Assembly: GCA_030741455.1 (NCBI GenBank) | Contig: JASLVI010000031.1 | Span: forward strand, 1 to 13,420 | Reading direction: 5' to 3' | Length of the DNA stretch: 13,420 nt | Origin: Candidatus Poseidoniaceae archaeon | GTDB taxonomy: Archaea > Thermoplasmatota > Poseidoniia > Poseidoniales > Poseidoniaceae | Shown: piece after piece, positions 7,931 to 13,420 of the stretch | How positions within the stretch are numbered: the stretch's first letter is position 1 | Layout: every line of letters starts with the position of its first letter | Notes under the pieces: generated by a model | Database searches by the model: none | What the model saw: the letters and a program-made list of their open reading frames with translations, nothing else | What the model was told of the DNA's origin: nothing | Position numbers and translations under genes: made by a program

Positions 7931-9262
7931 ATGTTTGGTCGCGTCATGTTGGGCGATGACATGCCATGGCTGGTCCCGCTCTTCTTCGGGTCCATCGCCA
8001 TCTGGATGTTCCCTCAATCGGTGGAAACGTTCGCTCGCAACAAGAGTGAATCCTTGCTCCGAGTGGTACGATGGCTACCATTTGCTCTTCTTGCAGTGAT
8101 TCTCTCATTACGAATCTCTGCCATCTTTTCGCATGACTCAACACACATCGAAGTCGTAGCCTATCTGCCAACGGATGCAACCTTCATCGATCGTGTTCAT
8201 GTTCTCTTTGCAGGTGATGGGCTTGTTGAATGGATGCTTCTTCCACTGATGTATCTCTTTGCTTGGAATGGACAAGGTTCGAAGCGCTCGTGGACGGTTG
8301 AAGGATTGCACAAGATGAAGCGAACATTAGCGCTTATGTTGCTCGTATCTTCGACACTGATTTTCGATGATTCATCCTATATTGCTCCAGAAACGTTCCC
8401 ATCTGCACTCGTTCCATCGCCACATATCGATGCATGGAGCGTTCTCTTCTTGTTCCTAGCTCAATTTGTTTTCATCTCGGGGTTGTTCGCTGCATACGGG
8501 CCCTTGAATGGTTTGAAGCGATATCGAAACCGCTTCTATGCACCTGCATCCCCGTTGGTTCTTACTGCATTTGCATATCTCTTCATGGCTTTCTTTTCTT
8601 CAGAAATGTTTGCCAACGATTGGTGGAGCGATCCACGCCAAGATGATGCATATGCGACGCTTTGGTTGTGGATTTTTGTTGCCTTTAATCTCCATATTTT
8701 TGCTGTACCTCAACGCGAGGGTGATGCGCATTTAGGTGCAGGGCGCGGTCGAAGCAAGGCATTGGCGTGGAACATTGGCGTGGCTGTTTTCCTCGTCATG
8801 CTGGTCACGACCTTGCTGATGCATCAACAACAAACGCCTGATGCAACATCCGTTCGATCCGCATTTTGGCTCACAGGATGGATGGTAGCACTAATGGCGG
8901 GCGTTCTCCTTCTTCCATTGCTTGGTTTCGATGATGGTTCTCGTCCAGAATTGAATTGGGTTCGTTGGAGTTGTATGTTCGGGCCAATGTTGCTGTTCGT
9001 GGTGTTTGAACACAGCCCATTCCTTGTTCTTGGGTCATGGTTTGCCATCATCGCAACCACGCCGCTTTCATGGGCGCTGGAGGAATCAGCACCTTCTCCT
9101 TCACGGATGCATTTTGTTGGTATCATCATCCTTGGATTAGCAACGCTCGCCTTGGTTTTGCTCAGTGGTCAAGGCTTGCAGTTAGCATTGCCACTCGGTG
9201 CATTGCTTGCAACCATCTCATCCACGCTCGACCTACGTCATGCAACCATGAGTCGTCAATGA
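7931..9262 (+). CDS. Polytopic membrane protein of unknown function
   Basis: A 443-aa protein made largely of membrane helices. I count about 11-13, near residues 12-28, 48-66, 100-113, 132-146, 168-190, 207-224, 241-258, 279-298, 311-331, 345-380 and 395-430. No transporter signature, ATP-binding motif or obvious catalytic motif was recognised. Features that may matter are the conserved-looking charged/aromatic loops FANDWWSDPRQDD (about 227-239) and FDDGSRPELNW (about 333-343). In-frame ATGs at 7946 and 7961 are alternative starts; the last would begin directly at the first helix (MPWLVPLFF). The DUF2071-DCC gene follows after 31 bp, so the two may share a message. Confidence 0.85.
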   Translation: MFGRVMLGDDMPWLVPLFFGSIAIWMFPQSVETFARNKSESLLRVVRWLPFALLAVILSLRISAIFSHDSTHIEVVAYLPTDATFIDRVHVLFAGDGLVEWMLLPLMYLFAWNGQGSKRSWTVEGLHKMKRTLALMLLVSSTLIFDDSSYIAPETFPSALVPSPHIDAWSVLFLFLAQFVFISGLFAAYGPLNGLKRYRNRFYAPASPLVLTAFAYLFMAFFSSEMFANDWWSDPRQDDAYATLWLWIFVAFNLHIFAVPQREGDAHLGAGRGRSKALAWNIGVAVFLVMLVTTLLMHQQQTPDATSVRSAFWLTGWMVALMAGVLLLPLLGFDDGSRPELNWVRWSCMFGPMLLFVVFEHSPFLVLGSWFAIIATTPLSWALEESAPSPSRMHFVGIIILGLATLALVLLSGQGLQLALPLGALLATISSTLDLRHATMSRQ

Positions 9263-9293
9263 TGTTCAAACATGAGCACCATCTAGGAAGGAC

Positions 9294-10421
9294 ATGGGCG
9301 CAGTATACGAGGGCGGACACCTTCCGTTTCCGATGCCAAACCGTCCATTCGCTATCTCCCAAGAATGGCGTGATTTGACGTTCATGCACTGGAAGGTTGA
9401 TCCTGAGCGCCTTCAAACCCATCTCCCCGATGGATTGGAAATCGATTTGTTCGAAGGTGAAGCCTATGTGGGGGTGATTCCGTTCATCATGAAGAACGTA
9501 CGACCGAGAAGGTTACCAGCCGTTCCAGGCATCTCGACCTTTGCAGAATTCAATGTTCGAACCTATGTGGTCAAGGACGGTCAAGCTGGTGTCTTTTTCT
9601 TGACGTTGGATGCAAAGAGTCTGGTCACCTGCATTCATGCACCACGCGCCTACGGTCTTGCTTATCGCTATGCTAAAGCCAAGGTTAAGCGCAAAGGAGA
9701 TACCTTACAATGGCAATCGCGTCGTTCAAGTGACGGGGCACAATTGAGAGGTATGTCGACCGCAAAGGGTTCAATCCAATCAGCTGAGGCAGGTTCACTG
9801 GAACACTTCCTGTTCGAACGCTATTGCTTGTATACCGAACACAAAGGCTGCCTGCGACGTGCCTACGTCTATCATCAGCCCTGGGCATTCCAAGATGGCG
9901 ACGTCACCCTTGAGGTGAATTCACTGCTCGAATCGTATGACATGGGATTGGATGTTCATGCCCCAGATTTGATTCACATTTCCAAAGGACTTCCAGTAAA
10001 GACGTGGCCGATTGAAGTTGCAGAACGAATTGATGTGAACGATCAGCGTGATTTCTTGTTCTTGGACGGCGACTGTGGTTTATGTCATCGTCTTGCGACC
10101 TTTATCGACAAACGATTAGGTAAAGGCAAACAGTTGGGCTATCGCCCAATCCTTCACGAGGATGCACAACGCATCATCCAGACGCTACCATCCAAATTAC
10201 GTGATGCTGATTCCGTCTATTTGATTCGCAATGGGACGCCTTACATCCGTTCAGCAGCGGGTATTCGTTGCGTCTTGTACATGCGATGGTACTACAAGAT
10301 GTGGTTCCCACTGCTTTGGTTGATTCCTTTACCACTTCGCAACATTGGTTATCGTTTGATCGCCAAATACCGCCACAAGTTCTTCAAACGTCCAACAGAA
10401 TGTTTGTTCCGTGTGGATTGA
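9294..10421 (+). CDS. DUF2071 (YqjF-like) fused to DCC/DUF393 domain
   Basis: A 375-aa two-domain protein. Residues about 20-240 match the DUF2071/YqjF pattern: QEWRDLTFMHWKVDPERLQTHLP at the start, then LEIDLFEGEAYVGVIPF, and a TLDAKSL strand. Function of that family is poorly defined. Residues about 252-372 are a DCC (DUF393) domain with FLDGDCGLCHR, giving Asp258, Asp260, Cys261 and Cys264. This C-x-x-C in a thioredoxin-like fold is the reason the family is called a putative thiol-disulfide oxidoreductase. An aromatic, hydrophobic segment (about 332-350) may associate with the membrane. Fusion of the two domains is directly visible in one uninterrupted frame. An AGGAAGG stretch lies just upstream of ATG 9294, but very close to it. 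The stop overlaps the next possible start by one base. Confidence 0.85.
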   Translation: MGAVYEGGHLPFPMPNRPFAISQEWRDLTFMHWKVDPERLQTHLPDGLEIDLFEGEAYVGVIPFIMKNVRPRRLPAVPGISTFAEFNVRTYVVKDGQAGVFFLTLDAKSLVTCIHAPRAYGLAYRYAKAKVKRKGDTLQWQSRRSSDGAQLRGMSTAKGSIQSAEAGSLEHFLFERYCLYTEHKGCLRRAYVYHQPWAFQDGDVTLEVNSLLESYDMGLDVHAPDLIHISKGLPVKTWPIEVAERIDVNDQRDFLFLDGDCGLCHRLATFIDKRLGKGKQLGYRPILHEDAQRIIQTLPSKLRDADSVYLIRNGTPYIRSAAGIRCVLYMRWYYKMWFPLLWLIPLPLRNIGYRLIAKYRHKFFKRPTECLFRVD

Positions 10422-10888
10422 TGCAATATCCATTTGAAATTGCCCGATTTATGGACGTTTTAGTCGCGCTTGTTATATGCGAGATGGCGATGCAACAACT
10501 AGAAATCTTCGGATTTCTGGATGGGATGGGAATGAGCAGAGCGTTTCGCGCAGGCGTTGACAACAAAAGACGAATTAAAGCACCAACGCGGCAACGTCGA
10601 TGGCAACCACTTCGAGATCTTGCAGGCTTAGAAGCCCGTAGTAAGACCATCGAGCAAAGCATGGGTCCATTGGTCGATGTTCCAGCTCTGGTTCGAATCG
10701 AAGATGAGAAATGGGTCTTCGAGCGTATTGATGAGAACGTCTTGCACCAACTTACACATCGATTGGTCCTTCATGAAGAGGAAGGAACGAGAACCATCGG
10801 TGCTACGATCAATCTTGCCTCAGCAATGCATGTCGCAAAATGCATGGCTGAACAGGAACAAAAAATCGTTCTGATTCGTCCGATGTAA
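10421..10888 (+). CDS. Small protein of unknown function
   Basis: I do not recognise this protein. The start is uncertain. ATG 10421 overlaps the previous stop (TGATG) and gives 155 aa. ATG 10484 gives 134 aa, removes a codon-atypical hydrophobic beginning, and lies 26-36 nt after a TTTATGG stretch (10448-10454) that could be a TATA box. The body contains a basic patch (KRRIKAPTRQRRW, about 49-61) and then a mixed alpha/beta region with WVFERIDENVLHQLTHRLVLHEEEG. The basic patch might bind nucleic acid, but this is a guess. The gene converges with the Sec61-beta gene, with 4 bp between stops. Confidence 0.6.
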   Translation: MQYPFEIARFMDVLVALVICEMAMQQLEIFGFLDGMGMSRAFRAGVDNKRRIKAPTRQRRWQPLRDLAGLEARSKTIEQSMGPLVDVPALVRIEDEKWVFERIDENVLHQLTHRLVLHEEEGTRTIGATINLASAMHVAKCMAEQEQKIVLIRPM

Positions 10889-10892
10889 GGAC

Positions 10893-11078
10893 TCAGAACA
10901 AATCCATGATGGCTTGGACAACACCCTCGTTAACGAGGTAGAAGAAGCCACCAATGACGAAACAAGCAAAGTAGACTTGGAACGGTGAAATCTTCATCGA
11001 TTCTTCCGACTCCTCATCGAAGTATCGAATCAATCCTGCTGCTTGCTGGATTCCGCTTCCTTCCGACTTCTTTGCCAT
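10893..11078 (-). CDS. secG: Preprotein translocase subunit Sec61-beta/SecG (archaeal type)
   Basis: The small accessory subunit of the SecYEbeta protein-export channel, 61 aa as usual for archaea. The family hallmark is clear: AAGLIRYFDEES followed by MKISPFQVYF, then a single C-terminal membrane helix (about 36-55). The N-terminus is a short, basic, cytoplasmic segment (MAKKSEGSG). I chose ATG 11078 over the in-frame TTG at 11087 because MAKK starts are normal for this family and a TATA-like box fits that start. It lies 49 bp downstream of the unknown 261-aa gene on the same strand. Confidence 0.93.
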   Translation of the reverse strand: MAKKSEGSGIQQAAGLIRYFDEESEESMKISPFQVYFACFVIGGFFYLVNEGVVQAIMDLF

Positions 11079-11106
11079 GTGGACCAATCACTCCGAGTTG
11101 CCTTCC

Positions 11107-11114
11107 CTTTATCA
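11107..11114 (-). promoter_or_regulatory. Putative TATA box for secG
   Basis: TGATAAAG on the minus strand is centred 32 nt upstream of ATG 11078, which implies a leader of about 6 nt. It sits in the 49-bp gap after the preceding gene. Confidence 0.45.
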
Positions 11115-11127
11115 ACGCAACGCGCGG

Positions 11128-11913
11128 TCACTCGGAGGCATCATCACTCAAATCGACGAATGGAATATCATCTTCGATGACAAGAACAGAGCCGTGCGCA
11201 TCAGTCTCATCTTCTTCGATCGGCACCAGTAAGGCAGCTTCTCCTCGTGAGAGTGCACGTTCCACTGCAGGCGTATTATCCTCAGCAAGTGCTTGTTGAG
11301 CCAGATCGATTTCAAGACGGGCCAGGTTGATCATGTTCGCATCAACATCGCCCTTCTTTTCCATTCGTTCGATGTGATGATCAAGCGATGCGATGGCTTC
11401 TGACAGAACACTTCGGGCTCGTGTTTGGTGCGAACGCCAATTGTCTTCGTTCGATTTGAGAGAACTGTTTGCACCATGCAAAGCCTTCTTGGCTGAACCG
11501 CGATGTGCAAACTCCCACGGATTGTGTTGCAAGGCTGCAACCCAATCGTGAACCAATCGGGCTCGCTCCCCAACAGGTCCTCGAATCACCACTTCGTTTC
11601 GATACCCTGAGGTTAGCAATCCGAAGCCCCAGTAGGGTAAGGACTGGATGGTTACTTGAAGCGAACCAGCGGTATACTCCATCATCCATCGTTGCTCGTC
11701 AAAACCTGGCGGTTGTGTGAAGGTTGGTGTTTCAGCACCGACTGAACAACGTAGGAGCGTTTCAGCCACATCACCAAGATAGACTTTCGAAGAAGGTCCT
11801 TTGAAGGTTGAAGGCCGTAAAAATCGTCCCGAATCATCGACGCAGTGGCTCGCTTTCGCCTTACGCACCTGTGCGTGAAGAATCGAGCGTTCTGGGTGAA
11901 GATCAACATCCAT
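11128..11913 (-). CDS. Unknown protein with helical middle and acidic tail
   Basis: This 261-aa protein was not recognised. The first half (about 1-135) looks beta-rich and globular, with repeated strand-like segments such as WMMEYTAGSLQVTIQSLPYWGF and RNEVVIRGPVGERARLVHDWVAAL. Residues about 150-225 look strongly helical and could form a coiled coil (SVLSEAIASLDHHIERMEKKG, then ARLEIDLAQQALAED). The C-terminus is acidic (VLVIEDDIPFVDLSDDASE). No signal peptide or membrane helix is seen, so it is probably cytosolic. ATG 11913 is preferred; an in-frame TTG at 11931 would add six residues. An AATTAA box on the minus strand (11941-11946) lies about 30 nt upstream of ATG 11913. The neighbouring Sec61-beta gene does not define its role. 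Confidence 0.75.
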   Translation of the reverse strand: MDVDLHPERSILHAQVRKAKASHCVDDSGRFLRPSTFKGPSSKVYLGDVAETLLRCSVGAETPTFTQPPGFDEQRWMMEYTAGSLQVTIQSLPYWGFGLLTSGYRNEVVIRGPVGERARLVHDWVAALQHNPWEFAHRGSAKKALHGANSSLKSNEDNWRSHQTRARSVLSEAIASLDHHIERMEKKGDVDANMINLARLEIDLAQQALAEDNTPAVERALSRGEAALLVPIEEDETDAHGSVLVIEDDIPFVDLSDDASE

Positions 11914-12047
11914 GTTGAGTCTTCCATGCAACGATAACTCTTAATTCCACTCCATAGCAAAAATACACCAATTTCAATTCTTAACTGCGAATAAATATCG
12001 TGGAATAGTTCAAGAATGCTCGATGGTATGGATGTTCAGGCGAGACT
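11914..12047. promoter_or_regulatory. Divergent promoter region with TATA boxes on both strands
   Basis: An AT-rich 134-bp spacer between divergent genes. AATTAA (11941-11946, minus) fits the 261-aa gene with a near-leaderless start. AATAAATA (11990-11997, plus) fits the HhH gene with a start near 12020 and a leader of about 27 nt. That leader contains out-of-frame ATGs near 12023, 12028 and 12032. Confidence 0.5.
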
Positions 12048-12521
12048 ATGGCAAAGAAGGCAACCTCCAAAGGCGAAGATTTGACTGAACTACCGGGTGT
12101 AGGTGCAGCGACTGCAAAGAAACTCCAAGCGGCTGGATTGAATACGGCTGCAAAGATTGCAAAGGCTGGCAAAGCTGGACTTGAGAAGGCTGGTTTGAGC
12201 AAAACAAGTGCTGCAAAGTTGGCACTGGCCGTAGCCAAGAAGAGTGCGAAATCTACTGCAAAGAAGACGGCAACAAAAGCCAAGTCGACAGCTAAGAAGG
12301 CTACTTCGAAGGTAAAAGAAACAGCCAAGAAAGCCGCCTCCTCAACGAAGAAAGCCGCTTCAAAGGCAACCGCTGCTGGCAAAAAGGTCGCAGAAAAGAC
12401 CGTGGAGAAGGCCAAGGGTGATCACAAAGTCAAGTCGGAAAAATCCAATGATGGTCGCAAGGGTAAGACCTTGAAGGTCCCTCGAAGCGTGACCGATATG
12501 CCTTGGTTCCGTAAGAATTGA
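12048..12521 (+). CDS. Helix-hairpin-helix protein with histone-H1-like Lys/Ala tail
   Basis: A 157-aa, strongly basic protein; I count 39 Lys and 34 Ala. Residues about 12-65 form a helix-hairpin-helix unit (LTELPGVGAATAKKLQAAGL, then GLSKTSAAKLALAVAKK). It closely resembles the N-terminal DNA-binding domain of archaeal RadA/Rad51. The RecA ATPase core is absent. Residues about 62-130 are a low-complexity Lys/Ala/Ser/Thr tail like those of histone H1 and bacterial H1-like proteins. The C-terminus returns to ordinary sequence and ends TLKVPRSVTDMPWFRKN, which may be a separate docking motif. A role in DNA binding or chromosome compaction is inferred from composition and domain type. An own promoter is likely in the AT-rich upstream region. 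Confidence 0.88.
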   Translation: MAKKATSKGEDLTELPGVGAATAKKLQAAGLNTAAKIAKAGKAGLEKAGLSKTSAAKLALAVAKKSAKSTAKKTATKAKSTAKKATSKVKETAKKAASSTKKAASKATAAGKKVAEKTVEKAKGDHKVKSEKSNDGRKGKTLKVPRSVTDMPWFRKN

Positions 12522-12539
12522 TTTCATTCAATCGCTACA

Positions 12540-12547
12540 TTGTAAAA
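12540..12547 (+). promoter_or_regulatory. Putative TATA box for the 60-aa protein gene
   Basis: TTGTAAAA is centred 26.5 nt upstream of ATG 12570, the same spacing as at the NERD gene. This supports a leaderless transcript and the reality of the small gene. Confidence 0.5.
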
Positions 12548-12569
12548 CCGTCTCGATTGATGGTTCACT

Positions 12570-12752
12570 ATGCCAAGGAGGAAGTACGGTCGTCTACGTA
12601 AGACCGTTGAATTACCTCCAAAGGAAAATTGTTCACGATGTCGTTCTGGCAAACACTGTCCAATTCCAGGACATTCTGGTCAAGATGTGACCCCACATCG
12701 TGAATGGGCTGGGCCCGAATCCATCGAAAAGCGAAAGCGATCACGTTCGTGA
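12570..12752 (+). CDS. Small putative zinc-binding protein
   Basis: A 60-aa, Arg/Lys-rich protein that I cannot assign to a family. The centre holds Cys21-x-x-Cys24, His29-Cys30 and His35, within NCSRCRSGKHCPIPGH; four of these could bind one zinc ion. Both ends are basic (MPRRKYGRLRK and EKRKRSRS), which suits binding to nucleic acid or the ribosome. A TATA-like box at leaderless spacing precedes the ATG. The 3' end overlaps the convergent recombinase gene by 12 bp. Zinc binding and nucleic-acid binding are inferred only from residue pattern. Confidence 0.65.
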   Translation: MPRRKYGRLRKTVELPPKENCSRCRSGKHCPIPGHSGQDVTPHREWAGPESIEKRKRSRS

Positions 12753-13420
12753 GATGTCAATGCCGAAGGTTTCGGTTCCACCTTCTTGTTCGATGAGTTT
12801 CTCATCACGAAGTGCTTGCTCTTCATCCATCGTTTGACGCATTGATTGTGCACGATGGTAGACTTCTCGCAAGGTTTGGTCGGAGATGTCGAGATAGACG
12901 CGGGTTGTTGCAATACTGGTGTGGCCGAGCAATCGCTGAATGGTGACAAGATCAGCACCGCGTTCAAGTAGTCCAGTTGCAAAGTTGTGACGAAGAACGT
13001 GGGGCGTCAACTTCCCTTTCGGAAGTCCTGCTTCGATGGCGAGTTGATCCATCAGTCGCTGAACGCCGCGAGGTTGCAAACGTCGACCTGCTTGATTGAG
13101 TAAGAAAGGTAATTCATCATCACGAATGCGCGAATTACGAATTGGAAGATAAGCATCGATGCACGTTTGGGTTCGTTTCGTAAACAAGACGATACGGTCC
13201 TTGTCACCCTTTCCACCGATGACCTTCGCATGCAATCCTTCGAGTTCCATATCGGAAAGATCGAGATTGCACAATTCCGAAACGCGCATACCTGTATCCA
13301 AAAGGACGGTGACCACCACGGAAGCAATGGCATTCTCTGAGGTATTGGCTGCTTCGATCACCGAGGTAAGTTCTCGTCGCGTAAGCGTTCGCGGTAATTT
13401 TCGACCTGTTCGAGCGCGAA
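12741..13420 (-). CDS. Tyrosine recombinase, Xer/XerA-like (5' partial)
   Basis: Site-specific recombinase that cuts and rejoins DNA through a tyrosine; archaeal XerA-type enzymes resolve chromosome dimers. The catalytic domain is complete in the window: Arg in TGMRVSEL, Lys in GGKGDKDRIV, His-x-x-Arg in TPHVLRHNF, His in LLGHTSIATTRVY, and the Tyr ending that segment. The frame continues upstream through GRKLPRTLTRRELTSV to the right edge, so the GTG at 13361 is not the start and the N-terminal SAM-like DNA-binding domain lies outside. After the Tyr there is an unusually long acidic tail of about 50 residues. No attachment site, excisionase or phage gene is nearby, so a housekeeping Xer is more likely than an element integrase. 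Confidence 0.9.
   Translation of the reverse strand, partial: RARTGRKLPRTLTRRELTSVIEAANTSENAIASVVVTVLLDTGMRVSELCNLDLSDMELEGLHAKVIGGKGDKDRIVLFTKRTQTCIDAYLPIRNSRIRDDELPFLLNQAGRRLQPRGVQRLMDQLAIEAGLPKGKLTPHVLRHNFATGLLERGADLVTIQRLLGHTSIATTRVYLDISDQTLREVYHRAQSMRQTMDEEQALRDEKLIEQEGGTETFGIDISRT

Noticed and set aside
10268..10420. A longer start for the small gene ending at 10888
   Set aside because: It would overlap the well-supported DCC domain coding sequence by more than 150 bp. Starts at 10421 or 10484 avoid this.
11079..11087. TTG start for Sec61-beta
   Set aside because: ATG 11078 gives the usual MAKK beginning and fits the TATA-like box.
12240..12420. Repetitive AAG/GCA-rich DNA as a possible tandem repeat
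   Set aside because: It is the codon pattern of the Lys/Ala tail and has no exact repeat unit.
13359..13361. GTG at 13361 as the recombinase start
   Set aside because: The frame continues to the right edge with typical recombinase sequence (GRKLPRTLTRREL), so the true start is outside.
12741..13420. Recombinase as evidence of an integrated element
   Set aside because: No attachment-site repeats, tRNA target, phage genes or transposon genes are visible nearby.

Overview
The window looks like chromosomal DNA of an aerobic, uncultivated archaeon, most likely a marine Group II euryarchaeote (Poseidoniales) or a close relative. This placement is inferred from gene content; no taxonomic marker was searched. 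The support is an archaeal Sec61-beta/SecG subunit, an archaeal-style TOPRIM protein, an Lrp/AsnC regulator, TATA-like boxes about 26-27 nt upstream of start codons (leaderless transcripts), an A-type haem-copper oxidase and moderate GC. Genes are tightly packed, and several overlap or abut by a few bases.

Layout. 1-2654 (minus): coxB then coxA, in a translationally coupled order. coxA runs off the left edge and carries an unusual N-terminal secreted domain with a C-T-C-H site. 2655-2822: divergent intergenic region. 2823-4556 (plus): a small TOPRIM protein and a NERD-domain putative nuclease. 4559-7869 (minus): a likely operon transcribed from an NSUN2/Trm4-like m5C methyltransferase, through a signal-peptide membrane protein, to an Lrp/AsnC regulator. 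7931-10888 (plus): a polytopic membrane protein, a DUF2071-DCC fusion protein and a small unknown protein. 10893-11913 (minus): an unknown 261-aa protein and Sec61-beta, each with its own putative TATA box. 12048-12752 (plus): a helix-hairpin-helix protein with a histone-H1-like Lys/Ala tail, and a 60-aa putative zinc-binding protein. 12741-13420 (minus): the catalytic part of a Xer-type tyrosine recombinase that runs off the right edge.

Functionally this is a mostly housekeeping region: respiration, RNA modification, protein export and chromosome maintenance. No RNA gene, CRISPR array or insertion sequence was seen. The best leads are the coxA N-terminal fusion, the HhH plus H1-like tail protein, the eukaryote-like NSUN methyltransferase architecture and the DUF2071-DCC fusion.
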